Shown here: positions 18,209 through 28,532 of the stretch, one piece after another
Layout: each line of letters begins with the position of its first letter
Numbering within the stretch: position 1 is the first letter of the stretch
Source: an uncultured Agathobacter sp.
GTDB lineage: Bacteria > Bacillota > Clostridia > Lachnospirales > Lachnospiraceae
NCBI GenBank assembly: GCA_934359755.1
Contig: CAKRLV010000010.1
Coordinates: 1-64,000, forward strand
Direction: 5' to 3'
DNA length: 64,000 nt
Position numbers and translations under genes: made by a program
Notes under the pieces: model-generated
What the model was told of the DNA's origin: nothing
Database searches by the model: none
Seen by the model: the letters and a program-made list of their open reading frames with translations, nothing else

Positions 18209-18999
18209 TCAGATATGTGAAAATGCCTGTATTTAGAGCCGGGTTCAAGTCTGACACCTCTGCATTCTGCAAGTTCGCTCACAGTCACAAGCTGATAGCC
18301 TTCAGCAACAAGTGATGGAATAATAGTCTCAGAGGCTGTGGCAGTCTGTGCATAGAAATCATGCATCAGGACTATGTCGCCATCTTTTACGTCTCGTAAG
18401 ACTGCCTCTATAGTGGAAGAGGGATTGAGTGTTTTCCAGTCCAGAGTGTCTATTGACCACAGGATAAGCGGCATAGGTATATTGCTGTCGGTCCAGCAGT
18501 CATTAAGACCGCATGGAGGGCGCATTAATTTCGGGGAAGTTCCGGTTATGTCTGCTATCAGGTTGTTGGTTGAATTTATCTGGTACTGTATTTCTGATTT
18601 TCCTAGAGTTGTAAGAAGTTCATGATCATAGGTGTGATTTCCGATTTCACAGCCTTGATTGTGAGCTTTTTTAATAGTATCGGAGAAGTCTTCGACCTGA
18701 TTGCCAATTACAAAAAATGTAGCAACACAATTATATTTTTTCAGAGTATCCAATATTTTATCTGTATTGACAGATGGACCGTCATCGTATGTTATGGCGA
18801 CCATCTTTTTTCTTTTATCAATACTTCTTATCAGTTTTCCATTCATATCATAATAGCTCAAATAGAATGTAGTATTTCGTTTTGTCATATTCGAAATTCG
18901 GGGCATGGCTGGTTCGACGGCCAGAAACGGTTTTGGTGCTATAAGTATAAAGAAAAACAAAATGTACATACATATGTGTAATAATTTTTTGTCTGACAT
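18205..18999 (-). CDS. Polysaccharide deacetylase, membrane-anchored
   Basis: A 264-residue NodB-fold deacetylase with an N-terminal membrane anchor or signal (about 7-27). All catalytic motifs are present: TYDDGP with the base and metal aspartates, HTYDH as the metal histidine pair, RPPCG, DTLDW and the closing LMHD. Such enzymes remove acetyl groups from peptidoglycan or other N-acetyl glycans outside the cell. The promoter on this strand resembles a sporulation sigma-E site, which would point to the mother cell or cortex, as known for PdaB. The coding end overlaps the end of rsmH by four bases, and the ribosome site is weak. Confidence 0.9.
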   Translation of the reverse strand: MSDKKLLHICMYILFFFILIAPKPFLAVEPAMPRISNMTKRNTTFYLSYYDMNGKLIRSIDKRKKMVAITYDDGPSVNTDKILDTLKKYNCVATFFVIGNQVEDFSDTIKKAHNQGCEIGNHTYDHELLTTLGKSEIQYQINSTNNLIADITGTSPKLMRPPCGLNDCWTDSNIPMPLILWSIDTLDWKTLNPSSTIEAVLRDVKDGDIVLMHDFYAQTATASETIIPSLVAEGYQLVTVSELAECRGVRLEPGSKYRHFHISD

Positions 19000-19050
19000 A
19001 TAAATCTCGCTTATTTAATACAGTTAATTTTGTGATAGGAATTTTTCTGT

Positions 19051-19083
19051 TATTTTATAATATGTTTGTGGACAAAAAAATAT
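19051..19083 (-). promoter_or_regulatory. Sigma-E-like promoter of the deacetylase gene
   Basis: On the reverse strand ATA (19081-19083) is followed after exactly 16 bases by CATATTATA (19056-19064). This matches the spacing and sequence of mother-cell sigma-E promoters. The region is AT-rich, so chance similarity is possible. The -35 part overlaps the htpG terminator stem. Confidence 0.4.
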
Positions 19084-19111
19084 CATCCCGAATTTAATCT
19101 TCGGGATGATA
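19074..19111 (-). terminator. htpG terminator
   Basis: A perfect 12-bp stem (19081-19092 with 19100-19111, 7-base loop) is followed on the reverse strand by seven T (19074-19080). It lies 17 bases beyond the htpG stop. Confidence 0.93.
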
Positions 19112-19128
19112 CTTAAAATCATAATTTA

Positions 19129-21237
19129 TTATTTGGTGAGGAGAAGCATGATATCATTACTTCTCTTAACAAACTTAGTCATTGCATCAACAGATAGAGG
19201 CTGGTTGCTGATGAGGGCTAAGTCATAAAGCTGCTCAGCGAACATTGGAACATTCTCGGAATCCTTGTTGTTGAGGATGTACTTAACAAGTTCGTTGTTG
19301 GCATTAAGTGTAAGTGTCTGGTCAGCGGCGAACATATTTGGATCCATGCCGCCCATACCACCCATGGCATACATTTTCATCATATCCTGCATACGTCTTC
19401 CCTGTTCAGAGAGTGTAAGAACAGATGCAAGGTCGGCATTCTTAAGATTCTCGACCTTGATAGTAAGTTTATCATTGCCAATTGCTTTTTTGAATACCTC
19501 TGAAAGGGTAGTAGTTGCCTCTGTTAAATCAACATCTGAATCTTCTCTGAGAGAATCTGTAAGGTCGGCATCAATTCTCTTGAACTGATAGTGTTCATTT
19601 CTCTGTTCAAGCTGTGTAATGAATGAAGTATCAATATTATGATCTAAGATTACAGCATTCATTCCCTGTTCCTTGAACATATTGATATACTGACCCTGCT
19701 GTACTGTATCTGTTACATAGTATACTGTATCGCGTTCAGGTTCTTTATTTTCGTTATCTGAGCTGTCATTTTCTGCTGTATCAGCATTATCAGAACTTGT
19801 AGTATCAGTATCTTTGGCATCTTTATTTTCAGTATCATTGTTCTTGTCATTTTCTTCGACTGGAGCAAGAAGTTCTGGAAGTGTCTGGTATTTGTCATTT
19901 ATATCCTTGAATAAGATATAATCGTTCATCTTATCACAGAATTTCTCATCTTTTAAGCAGCCGAATTTGATAAATGGGCTGATGTCATCCCAGTATTTTT
20001 CGTAAGATTCTTTTTCTGTCTTGCACATTCCAATAAGCTTATCTGCAACTTTTTTGGTTATGTATTCTGAAATTTTCTTAACAAATCCATCATTCTGCAG
20101 AGCTGAACGCGATACGTTAAGTGGAAGATCAGGACAATCGATTACACCTTTAAGAAGCATAAGAAATTCCGGAATAACCTCTTTGATATTATCTGCGATA
20201 AATACCTGGTTATTATATAGCTTGATTGTACCTTCGATTGAATCATATTCTGTATTGATTTTGGGAAAATATAAAATACCTTTTAAGTTGAAAGGATAAT
20301 CCATGTTCAGATGAATCCAGAACAGTGGCTCTTTATAATCTAAGAAGACTTTGCGGTAGAATGCTTTGTAGTCTTCGTCAGTACATTCATTAGGATTCTT
20401 AGCCCAAAGTGGAAGTGTATCATTCAGTGGAACTGGACGTTTAACGATCTTGAGCTGATCCTTAGCAGGTGATACCTCAACAGTCTCCTTTGTGCCGTCT
20501 TCTTTTTCTTTTTCCTCGAATTTAGCTTCTTCATGAATCTCTTCAACAACTACATCAGTCTCGCGCTTGTCCGCACGTTCGATAGTCTCATATTCTTCTG
20601 GAGCATTTTCTTTGGAAAGATAAATTTCTGTAGGCATGAATGAACAGTACTTCTCGATTATTTCTTTTGCACGGTATTCATTGGCGAATTCAAGACAATC
20701 TTCATTCAAAAACAGGGTGATTTCTGTTCCGACATTGTCCATATCTCCATCAACCATATCATATTCTGTACCGCCATCACATGACCAGTGTACTGGTGTA
20801 GCACCTTCTTTGTATGAAAGTGTATCAATAGTAACTTCGTCTGCAACCATGAATGCAGAATAAAATCCAAGTCCGAAGTGACCGATTATCTGGTCATCAT
20901 TTGATTTATCTTTGTATTTCTCGATGAAATCTGTTGCTCCTGAGAATGCAATCTGATTGATATATTCTTCAACTTCGTCTGCTGTCATACCAAGACCATT
21001 ATCGATGAATTTAAGAGTCTTTTCTTCAGGATTGACAATTACCTGAATCTTTGCCTTGTAATCGGCTGGTAATGAGTATTCACCCATCATGTCTAGCTTT
21101 TTTAATTTAGTAATGGCATCACACCCATTTGAAATTAACTCACGATAGAAGATATCATGATCTGAATATAACCATTTCTTTATAATAGGAAAAAGGTTAT
21201 CGCTATCAATTGAAAGATTTCCATGTTTATTTGACAT
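19129..21237 (-). CDS. htpG: Hsp90 chaperone HtpG
   Basis: A 702-residue Hsp90-family ATPase chaperone. The N-terminal GHKL ATP site is intact (ELISNGCDAITK, DNGLGM, GHFGLGFYSAFMV), and middle-domain FWIHLNMDYPFNLKGILYFP and NVSRSALQND follow. It is about 75 residues longer than E. coli HtpG. The extra length is a charged linker between the N and middle domains (about 226-261) and an acidic low-complexity insert at about 458-500. A CIRCE operator and a 17-bp-spaced promoter precede it, so HrcA should repress it. It is transcribed alone and ends at a strong terminator. Confidence 0.97.
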   Translation of the reverse strand: MSNKHGNLSIDSDNLFPIIKKWLYSDHDIFYRELISNGCDAITKLKKLDMMGEYSLPADYKAKIQVIVNPEEKTLKFIDNGLGMTADEVEEYINQIAFSGATDFIEKYKDKSNDDQIIGHFGLGFYSAFMVADEVTIDTLSYKEGATPVHWSCDGGTEYDMVDGDMDNVGTEITLFLNEDCLEFANEYRAKEIIEKYCSFMPTEIYLSKENAPEEYETIERADKRETDVVVEEIHEEAKFEEKEKEDGTKETVEVSPAKDQLKIVKRPVPLNDTLPLWAKNPNECTDEDYKAFYRKVFLDYKEPLFWIHLNMDYPFNLKGILYFPKINTEYDSIEGTIKLYNNQVFIADNIKEVIPEFLMLLKGVIDCPDLPLNVSRSALQNDGFVKKISEYITKKVADKLIGMCKTEKESYEKYWDDISPFIKFGCLKDEKFCDKMNDYILFKDINDKYQTLPELLAPVEENDKNNDTENKDAKDTDTTSSDNADTAENDSSDNENKEPERDTVYYVTDTVQQGQYINMFKEQGMNAVILDHNIDTSFITQLEQRNEHYQFKRIDADLTDSLREDSDVDLTEATTTLSEVFKKAIGNDKLTIKVENLKNADLASVLTLSEQGRRMQDMMKMYAMGGMGGMDPNMFAADQTLTLNANNELVKYILNNKDSENVPMFAEQLYDLALISNQPLSVDAMTKFVKRSNDIMLLLTK

Positions 21238-21313
21238 AATAAAACAACTCCTTTATTTCTAAGTTTGGTAACTATTTACACGTTAAAATAGCTACGATAT
21301 TTGACTAATAAGA

Positions 21314-21376
21314 ATGATAAATCGTTGAATGAAAAAAGTCAATAGAAAACTAGCACTCTTTTAACATGAGTGCTAA
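21314..21376 (-). promoter_or_regulatory. htpG promoter with CIRCE operator
   Basis: TAGCACTC (21351-21358), nine bases, then GAGTGCTA (21368-21375) form a CIRCE element that misses only the outermost T. On the reverse strand, the promoter follows: TTGACT (21337-21342), 17 bases, TATCAT (21314-21319). The operator abuts the -35 box, so HrcA bound here would block RNA polymerase. HrcA is encoded in this window at 56351. Confidence 0.93.
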
Positions 21377-21505
21377 CAAGAATGGCGCAATTGCTGTAAA
21401 ATCAACGATTGTGGAATTATTAAAACTTTCTAAACTAGACATTTGCGTGTAAAAATGTTAGGATTGCAAGAGAATAATATTACAAATTGATATAAGGAGA
21501 TCATT

Positions 21506-21895
21506 ATGTTAGAGACAGGTATTAAAGGTACAAAAGAGATAACAGTTACAAATGAGCTTACAGCCAAGACTATGAAAAGCGGTGCGCTTGATGTATTTGC
21601 AACACCAGCTATGATTGCACTTATGGAAGAAGTCGCATATAAAAGCGTAGCACCTGAACTTGAAGAGGGCTGTGGCACAGTTGGGACTATGATGAATATA
21701 AAGCATGTTGCAGCAACACCAGTCGGTATGAAAGTAACATGTGAGACGGAGTTGGTTAAGGTAGATGGTCGTGCACTTACATTTTCTGTAAAAGCCTACG
21801 ATGAGTGTGGACTTATAGGAGAAGGTGAGCATGAGAGATTCATAGTCGATGATGTTAAATTTCAGTCAAAAGCAAATGGAAAATTAAATAAATAA
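21506..21895 (+). CDS. Hotdog-fold thioesterase (FlK-like)
   Basis: A 129-residue single-domain thioesterase of the fluoroacetyl-CoA thioesterase-like hotdog family. It is recognised by the MIALMEEVAYKSV helix (about 32-44), the TVGTMMNIKHVAATPVGM strand and loop (about 60-77) and the closing GEGEHERFIV. Such enzymes hydrolyse short or toxic acyl-CoAs in the cytosol; the real substrate is unknown. It is read away from htpG, with a GGAG ribosome site. Its stop overlaps the start of the next gene by one base, so the two are translationally coupled. Confidence 0.85.
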   Translation: MLETGIKGTKEITVTNELTAKTMKSGALDVFATPAMIALMEEVAYKSVAPELEEGCGTVGTMMNIKHVAATPVGMKVTCETELVKVDGRALTFSVKAYDECGLIGEGEHERFIVDDVKFQSKANGKLNK

Positions 21896-22722
21896 TGAGA
21901 AGAATAAGTAGAAGAGATATAGCTGATGCCCTTGAGGTGCAGAGGACTTTTTCTGGAAGTAATATACCAGCACATTCCGGGCAGACAGCATTTTATATGA
22001 TGCTATCGTTTTTCCCTTTTCTGCTCTTGATTTTTTCATTGCTGAATTTTACACCGCTTACACCAGATGATTTTCAGGAGTGGATGTTTACGGTTATTCC
22101 AGCATCATTTGAGGGCTTTATAAGGGATTTCACGGAGGAGATATACACCAGTAGCAGTGGGCGGATATCAGTGTCTGTAATTACGGCTATATGGCTTAGT
22201 TCCAAGGCTTTTGTGGCAGTACAACAGGGACTTAATGATGTATATCAGGTTAAAGAAAGCCGTAATTTTGTATTTATAAGAATATATGCAGTGCTATATA
22301 GTATTGTATTTGCGTTGCTGCTGATTGTAGTGCTCGGATTTATGGTATTTGGCAATAAAATACATGATATATTTTTTAGAAATCTTGAATTTGTAGAGAA
22401 AATTATACATTTCAGACTGATTATCTGTATTCCGGTGCTGATATTATTTTTCTGGCTGATTTATTCATTTATTCCAGATAAAAAACAGCACTTTAAAAAG
22501 CAGCTGCCAGGTGCAATATTTGCTGCAGTATTATGGATTGTTTTTTCATATGGATTTTCTATCTATGTAGATAAATATAACAATTATGCCTCTTTTTATG
22601 GGACTATGACCACGATTGCACTTATCATGGTGTGGCTGTATGCCTGTATGTATATGCTGCTGTTAGGCGGTTTTATTAACTATATACTAGAGGAGAAACA
22701 TATTAAGCTTTCTTTAAAATAA
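21895..22722 (+). CDS. YihY/BrkB family membrane protein
   Basis: A 275-residue protein with six predicted membrane helices, of the YihY/virulence factor BrkB (former ribonuclease BN) family. The family segments HSGQTAFYMMLSFFPFLL (about 22-39) and ISVITAIWLSSKAFVAVQQGLN, and the C-terminal SFYGTMTTIALIMVWLY, are present. The function is unsettled in the family; the older RNase BN assignment was wrong. The ATG shares one base with the thioesterase stop. No link in function between the two is obvious. Confidence 0.88.
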   Translation: MRRISRRDIADALEVQRTFSGSNIPAHSGQTAFYMMLSFFPFLLLIFSLLNFTPLTPDDFQEWMFTVIPASFEGFIRDFTEEIYTSSSGRISVSVITAIWLSSKAFVAVQQGLNDVYQVKESRNFVFIRIYAVLYSIVFALLLIVVLGFMVFGNKIHDIFFRNLEFVEKIIHFRLIICIPVLILFFWLIYSFIPDKKQHFKKQLPGAIFAAVLWIVFSYGFSIYVDKYNNYASFYGTMTTIALIMVWLYACMYMLLLGGFINYILEEKHIKLSLK

Positions 22723-22891
22723 ATGGCTGATATTTTGTGCAAAGTCCTAAGGGATTTGTTATAATAGAAATGTTGTGATGGTTATTTGCAGAAACTATTT
22801 ACGATGTTTAGAAGATGTATAGAATATGTTATCGAGATGTACCATAGAATAGATGGTAAGTACAAGATAGAATATAGGGTAGGAATATAGG

Positions 22892-23830
22892 ATGGAAAAT
22901 AAGATGGATGAAGTTAAACTAGAGATTGAGAAGATAGTCGGGACTATACTCGAAGATTATAAAGATGACAGAATAATCAACCAGGAGGCCATTTTTACAC
23001 AGCCAGATTCAGAGATTGTATCTGATATTCTTCAGAAACTGATTAAGATAGTATATCCAGGATTTTTTAGGGATAAATCATACAGGTTTTATAATCTTGA
23101 TAGCCGTACCACAGTTTTACTTGAAGATGTTATGTACAATCTTAACAAGCAGATTGCTTTGGCGTTGCCGCAGGATCCTAATAATTCATGCAAGTGTGAG
23201 GCGAGTCTTGAGTGTGAATCACAGCAGATCTGCCTTGATTTCTTCCGTCAGATTCCAAAGATAAGGGAATATGTCGAGACTGATGTAGAGGCGTTTTTTG
23301 ATGGCGATCCAGCCGCATATAATTATAATGAAATAATTCTTTGTTATCCAGGTCTTTTGGCGATTACGATTAATCGTATAGCACATGAACTTCACCTGCT
23401 TGGAGTTCCTCTGATACCAAGAATGATGACAGAATATGCACATAGTAAGACTGGAATTGATATACACCCGGGAGCTCAGATAGGAAAATATTTCTTTATC
23501 GATCATGGTACTGGAATTGTGGTGGGAGAGACTACTATTATCGGTGAACATGTAAAGGTATATCAGGGAGTTACAATTGGAGCATTGTCTACTCGTGGTG
23601 GTCAGGCATTAAAGGGCGTAAAGCGTCATCCGACAATCGAGGATAATGTTATAATTTATGCAGGAGCATCTATTTTAGGGGGCGAAACTGTTATCGGAAA
23701 GGGTGCTGTAATTGGAAGTAATGCCTTTATTACCTCTTCAATAGAGCCAGAAGCGAGAGTCAGCATAAAGAATCAGGAACTTAACATAAAGACTGGTACA
23801 ACTAAGAATATCGTAACCACGCAGATGTAG
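22892..23830 (+). CDS. epsC: Serine O-acetyltransferase (EpsC/CysE type)
   Basis: A 312-residue acyltransferase that makes O-acetylserine from serine and acetyl-CoA, the first step to cysteine. A helical N-terminal domain (1 to about 180) is followed by a left-handed beta-helix of hexapeptide repeats (about 185-300). The active-site histidines lie in DIHPGA and FIDHGTG, and KGVKRHPTIEDNV is typical. The N-terminal half is longer than in B. subtilis CysE and fits the clostridial EpsC form. It has its own promoter region of about 170 bases; I found no T-box or riboswitch in it. cysK is not adjacent. Confidence 0.9.
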   Translation: MENKMDEVKLEIEKIVGTILEDYKDDRIINQEAIFTQPDSEIVSDILQKLIKIVYPGFFRDKSYRFYNLDSRTTVLLEDVMYNLNKQIALALPQDPNNSCKCEASLECESQQICLDFFRQIPKIREYVETDVEAFFDGDPAAYNYNEIILCYPGLLAITINRIAHELHLLGVPLIPRMMTEYAHSKTGIDIHPGAQIGKYFFIDHGTGIVVGETTIIGEHVKVYQGVTIGALSTRGGQALKGVKRHPTIEDNVIIYAGASILGGETVIGKGAVIGSNAFITSSIEPEARVSIKNQELNIKTGTTKNIVTTQM

Positions 23831-23882
23831 TGAATATGTTAGAGAGCCTTTATTACAAAATACAAAAGAAAATTATAAATAA

Positions 23883-23940
23883 AAGTCACAGGTAATTTGG
23901 CAAATGGAACAACCCATGCCAATTATCCGTGACTTTTTTT
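23883..23940. terminator. Bidirectional terminator
   Basis: A long imperfect hairpin (AAAGTCAC... to ...GTGACTTT, 23883-23936) is flanked by T runs on both strands. It serves epsC on the forward strand and could also end the reverse-strand activase transcript. Confidence 0.8.
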
Positions 23941-24019
23941 AATATCGGTATATGCTTTAAAATATCAGTATATGCTTAAATATATCTTGTAGACATTTAT
24001 GTATTATCTAAATCTGATA

Positions 24020-27000
24020 TTATTTGTTTAGATTCTTCTGTGCAGTAGAAAGCATAAGCTTAATTCTGTTAAGCTGGTTAACTTCTGATGCACCTGGATC
24101 ATAATCGATTGCAACAATATTAGCATTAGGAAATTCATGGCGGATTTCCTTGATTACACCCTTACCTACAATATGGTTAGGGAGACATGCAAATGGCTGT
24201 GCACATACGATATTAGTAGCACCCTGATGTATAAGTTCGAGCATCTCGCCTGTGAGGAACCATCCTTCACCAGTCTGGTTACCACATGATACAATTGGAC
24301 TTGCAAGTTTAGCAAGATCCTGTATGTAGGCGGTAGGCTCAAAATGTTTACTCTTAGCAAGTTCATCGCGGGCATCTTTACGTAGCCATTCAAAGAACTT
24401 GATAAGCATATTGTTGTTGCGCTTTGCTTTCTTGGAATCACCGAGGTAATCGGATTTAAAGTTAGCGTTATAACAACAGTAGAGCAGGAAGTCTGTAAGG
24501 TCAGGAACAACAGCCTCTGCGCCTTCTGACTCAAGCAGATCTACTACATGATTGTTGGCAGCTGGAAGGAATTTGACAAGAATTTCTCCTACAACACCAA
24601 CTCTAGGCTTTTTAATATCAAGCATTGGAAGATTATCAAAATCACGGATGATTTCACGACACATCTTCTTATACTTACGATGAGATAATATTTTTTTGTT
24701 GCTGATAAAATCTATAACTTCTTTTTTCCACTTCTCGTGAAGTGCATTTGCGCTTCCAGGTACTGCTTCGTATGGGCGTACCCGATACAGACATCTCATG
24801 AAAATATCACCGAATTCAAGGGCATACAGACCATGCTGTATAAGGCTTGGTGTGAGTTTGAATCCTGGATTCTTTTCAAGTCCAACCATATTTATTGATA
24901 TAACAGGTACATCTGGATATCCGGCTTTGATGAGAGCACGTCTTATAAAGCCAATATAGTTGGTTGCACGGCATCCACCACCTGTCTGGGAAATGAGGAT
25001 TGCTGTATGTGTCATATCATATTCACCAGACATTACAGCGCTCATAATCTGTCCTATGACAATGAGTGAAGGGTAGCAGGCATCATTATTTACATATTTG
25101 AGTCCGACATCAACACATTCTCTTGCAGGAATGTCTGGTATAACCAGATTGTAACCAGCGGCACGGAATGCAGGCAAAAGTAAATCAAAGTGTATTGGTG
25201 ACATCTGAGGACAGATAATGGTGTAATTATCTTTAAACATTTCCTCTGTGAATATCATGCGTTCGTAGTTTGAAGGCTTGATTTCTCTCTTTTCACCCTG
25301 CTTTTCTTTTACACGGATTGCAGCAAGGAGAGAACGGACTCTGATTCTGGCTGCACCAAGGTTATTTACTTCATCTATCTTAAGGCAGGTGTATATTTTG
25401 CCTGACTTAGTAAGGATGTCATTAACACAGTCTGTAGTAACAGCGTCAAGACCACATCCGAAAGAGTTAAGCTGTATTAAATCAAGGTCATCGCGTGTCT
25501 TAACGAAGTTCGCTGCTGAATAAAGTCTTGAGTGATACATCCATTGATCCATAACAATGAGTGGTCGTTCAAGCTGGCCAAGGTGCGATACTGAATCTTC
25601 GGTAAGAACGCAAATACCATATGAGTTGATAAGTTCAGGAATTCCATGGTTGATTTCAGGGTCAACATGGTAAGGTCTTCCTGCTAGTACAATACCACGC
25701 ATATTGTGCTGTTCCATATACTGTAGAACTTCTTCACCTTTTTTCTGCATTTCAAGTCTTGTCATGGCAAGTTCTTTCCATGCCTCAGAGACTGCGTCTC
25801 TGATTTCTGATTCTGGAATATTGAATTCATCAGAAGCAAATGTCGCTACAAGCTGCTGAGAGAGAGTTTCTTCACTTGTGAATGCCATAAAAGGATTAAG
25901 GAACTTGATCTGTCCACTTGTAATTTCGTCAACATTATTCTTGATATTCTCAGAATATGATGTGACGATAGGGCAGTTGTAGTGATTGTTGGCATCTGGA
26001 AATTCATTTCGCTCATATGGTATAGCAGGGTAGAAGATAAAATCTACATCTTTGCTTATAAGCCAGCTTATATGACCATGTGCTAACTTGGCAGGATAAC
26101 ATTCTGATTCACTAGGAATAGAATCGATTCCAAGTTCGTATATTTTACGTGTTGACTGTGGTGAAAGAACTACGGAAAAACCTAATTTCCTAAAGAAAAC
26201 AGCCCAGAATGGATAATTCTCGTACATATTAAGAACTCTTGGAATTCCAACCGTTCCACGAGGCGCATCCTTTGGATCAAGGCTTTCATAGTCGAAAATA
26301 CGCTTATTCTTGTATTCAAAAAGGTTTGGTATATTCTTTTTATTTTTTTCTTTGCCGAGACCGCGTTCACATCGGTTACCAGTGATGTACTGACGGTTGT
26401 CGGAAAATTTGTTGATTGTAAGAAGACAGTGGTTAGTACATCCCTGACATCTTGCAAGCTTTGTAGTATATGAGAGCTCATTTATCTGCTCGATTGTAAG
26501 CATTGTAGTAGCATAGTCTGTATTGTGACGTTCGCGGGCAATGAGGGCAGCACCGAATGCACCCATTATTCCAGCAATATCCGGACGTGTGGCATGAACA
26601 CCGGCGATTTTTTCAAAGCTTCTAAGTACAGCGTCATTGTAGAATGTTCCACCCTGAACAACTATGTTCTCACCTAAATCCTTTGCATCAGAGAGTTTAA
26701 TAACTTTAAACAATGCATTCTTGATTACGGAGTAGGCAAGTCCGGCAGAAATATCTGCAACAGAGGCACCTTCTTTTTGGGCCTGTTTTACTTTAGAGTT
26801 CATAAATACAGTACATCTTGTACCAAGATCTATTGGATTCTTGGCAAAGAGAGCCTCTTTTGCAAAGTCCTGTACAGAGAAGTTAAGTGACTTGGCGAAT
26901 GTCTCTATAAATGAACCACATCCAGAAGAACATGCCTCGTTAAGCTGTACAGAGTCTACAGTCTGGTTCTTAATCTTGATGCATTTCATATCCTGTCCAC

Positions 27001-28270
27001 CGATATCCAGGATACAATCAACAGAAGGATCAAAAAATGCAGCAGCATAATAGTGGGCTACAGTCTCTACTTCGCCTTCATCAAGCATAAGAGCAGCCTT
27101 AAGAAGGGCTTCACCATATCCTGTTGAGCATGAATGTACAATATGAGCATTCTCAGGCAAAAGAGAATAAATCTCCTGTATTGAACGGATTGCTGTAGCA
27201 AGAGGACTTCCGTTATTATTGCTGTAGAAAGAATAAAGTAAGTCACCATCCTCACTTACCAGAGCAATCTTTGTAGTAGTAGAACCAGCATCGATTCCAA
27301 GGTAGCAGTTGCCTTTATATGACTTAAGGTCAGCTGTATGTACATGGTTGCTTCCATGGCGTTTAGAGAATTCGTCATATTCAGCCTGGTCTTTGAAAAG
27401 AGGATCAAGTCTTGCTACTTCAAATTCTATTTTTATTCCGTTAGATAATTTCTCTGAAAGAGTTAACAGAGTACTTGTTGATTCTGCTTTGTAGTTGAGG
27501 GCTGAACCTATAGCCGCAAAAAGATGCGAGTTCTCTGGAGTGATTGTATGTTCGGCATCAAGATTGAGTGTACGGATAAAGGCAGCTTTTAATTCAGACA
27601 GAAAGTGCAGTGGACCGCCGAGGAAGGCAACATGTCCCCGGATTGGCTTACCACATGCAAGTCCGCTTATTGTCTGGTTTACAACAGCCTGGAATATTGA
27701 GGCTGATAAATCCTCACGGGTTGCGCCCTCATTGATGAGCGGCTGGATATCTGTCTTGGCAAATACTCCGCATCGTGCGGCTATTGGATATATAGCTTTG
27801 TATTCTTTGGCAAATTCATTTAATCCGGCAGCATCAGTCTGGATGAGAGATGCCATCTGGTCGATGAAAGAACCTGTACCACCAGCACATATACCATTCA
27901 TTCGCTGTTCGACATTTCCACCTTCAAAATATATAATTTTGGCATCTTCACCACCGAGTTCAATTGCTACATCTGTCTGAGGTGCATAGTGTTCAAGGGC
28001 TGTGGAAACAGCAATTACTTCCTGAACAAAAGGTACTTCAAGATGGTTTGCAAGCGCGAGACCACCTGAACCTGTAATCATAGGTGAAACATTACAATCA
28101 CCATATTGAACCATAGCTTTTTGGATAAGGCTTGCAAGGGTTTCCTGTATATTAGCATAATGCCGCTCGTAATCTGAAAAGAGCAGATTATCATTCTCGT
28201 CCAATAATGCTATTTTTACAGTGGTAGAACCGATGTCAATTCCTAATTTATGTAAACTATTATTTATCAT
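24020..28270 (-). CDS. Giant acyl-CoA dehydratase activase-related protein
   Basis: A 1416-residue cytosolic protein built from two BadF/HgdC-type ASKHA ATPase modules. Each starts with GIDxGSTTxK (about residues 9-18 and 325-334) and has its own conserved cysteines: [12 protein letters not shown] and RCGVF in the first, [11 protein letters not shown] and RCTVF in the second. A CQGCTNHC cysteine cluster follows near 617, then a DUF2229 region (about 660-900) and a C-terminal part resembling 2-hydroxyglutaryl-CoA dehydratase D components. Classic activases donate one electron through a 4Fe-4S cluster to radical dehydratases. Here no dehydratase gene is nearby, so the target is unknown. Strong GGAGG site; monocistronic. 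Confidence 0.9.
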   Translation of the reverse strand: MINNSLHKLGIDIGSTTVKIALLDENDNLLFSDYERHYANIQETLASLIQKAMVQYGDCNVSPMITGSGGLALANHLEVPFVQEVIAVSTALEHYAPQTDVAIELGGEDAKIIYFEGGNVEQRMNGICAGGTGSFIDQMASLIQTDAAGLNEFAKEYKAIYPIAARCGVFAKTDIQPLINEGATREDLSASIFQAVVNQTISGLACGKPIRGHVAFLGGPLHFLSELKAAFIRTLNLDAEHTITPENSHLFAAIGSALNYKAESTSTLLTLSEKLSNGIKIEFEVARLDPLFKDQAEYDEFSKRHGSNHVHTADLKSYKGNCYLGIDAGSTTTKIALVSEDGDLLYSFYSNNNGSPLATAIRSIQEIYSLLPENAHIVHSCSTGYGEALLKAALMLDEGEVETVAHYYAAAFFDPSVDCILDIGGQDMKCIKIKNQTVDSVQLNEACSSGCGSFIETFAKSLNFSVQDFAKEALFAKNPIDLGTRCTVFMNSKVKQAQKEGASVADISAGLAYSVIKNALFKVIKLSDAKDLGENIVVQGGTFYNDAVLRSFEKIAGVHATRPDIAGIMGAFGAALIARERHNTDYATTMLTIEQINELSYTTKLARCQGCTNHCLLTINKFSDNRQYITGNRCERGLGKEKNKKNIPNLFEYKNKRIFDYESLDPKDAPRGTVGIPRVLNMYENYPFWAVFFRKLGFSVVLSPQSTRKIYELGIDSIPSESECYPAKLAHGHISWLISKDVDFIFYPAIPYERNEFPDANNHYNCPIVTSYSENIKNNVDEITSGQIKFLNPFMAFTSEETLSQQLVATFASDEFNIPESEIRDAVSEAWKELAMTRLEMQKKGEEVLQYMEQHNMRGIVLAGRPYHVDPEINHGIPELINSYGICVLTEDSVSHLGQLERPLIVMDQWMYHSRLYSAANFVKTRDDLDLIQLNSFGCGLDAVTTDCVNDILTKSGKIYTCLKIDEVNNLGAARIRVRSLLAAIRVKEKQGEKREIKPSNYERMIFTEEMFKDNYTIICPQMSPIHFDLLLPAFRAAGYNLVIPDIPARECVDVGLKYVNNDACYPSLIVIGQIMSAVMSGEYDMTHTAILISQTGGGCRATNYIGFIRRALIKAGYPDVPVISINMVGLEKNPGFKLTPSLIQHGLYALEFGDIFMRCLYRVRPYEAVPGSANALHEKWKKEVIDFISNKKILSHRKYKKMCREIIRDFDNLPMLDIKKPRVGVVGEILVKFLPAANNHVVDLLESEGAEAVVPDLTDFLLYCCYNANFKSDYLGDSKKAKRNNNMLIKFFEWLRKDARDELAKSKHFEPTAYIQDLAKLASPIVSCGNQTGEGWFLTGEMLELIHQGATNIVCAQPFACLPNHIVGKGVIKEIRHEFPNANIVAIDYDPGASEVNQLNRIKLMLSTAQKNLNK

Positions 28271-28468
28271 TACATTTCCTCCAGATATAAAACGCTTAAT
28301 TGAAGGTATCAGGATAGTAGTCCTGCACCATTTCCCAATAGAAGGGCAAAGTTGCGCAATTACTTATTATAATGTATTTAAGTTGAAAACCTCGATTATT
28401 ATACGACAGTATTTGACAAAAAACAACTAACATAATTATAAAGAATTTGTTAACAATCTTGTGTTACA

Positions 28469-28498
28469 TTGACAAAATTGAATATAAATAATTATAAT
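28469..28498 (+). promoter_or_regulatory. Promoter of the rhomboid-like gene
   Basis: A perfect TTGACA (28469-28474) and a perfect TATAAT (28493-28498) are 18 bases apart. A 10-base palindrome TTGTTAACAA lies just upstream at 28447-28456 and could bind a regulator. Confidence 0.75.
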
Positions 28499-28532
28499 CG
28501 TGATAGATTAATAAATATTTATGGAGAATTAT

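Noticed and set aside
22723..22891. Cysteine T-box or riboswitch before the serine acetyltransferase
   Set aside because: No conserved core found and the gap is too small for a full T-box with terminator.
27495..27980. Forward open frame antisense to the giant activase (161 codons)
   Set aside because: The activase frame has strong family motifs throughout; the opposite frame has none.
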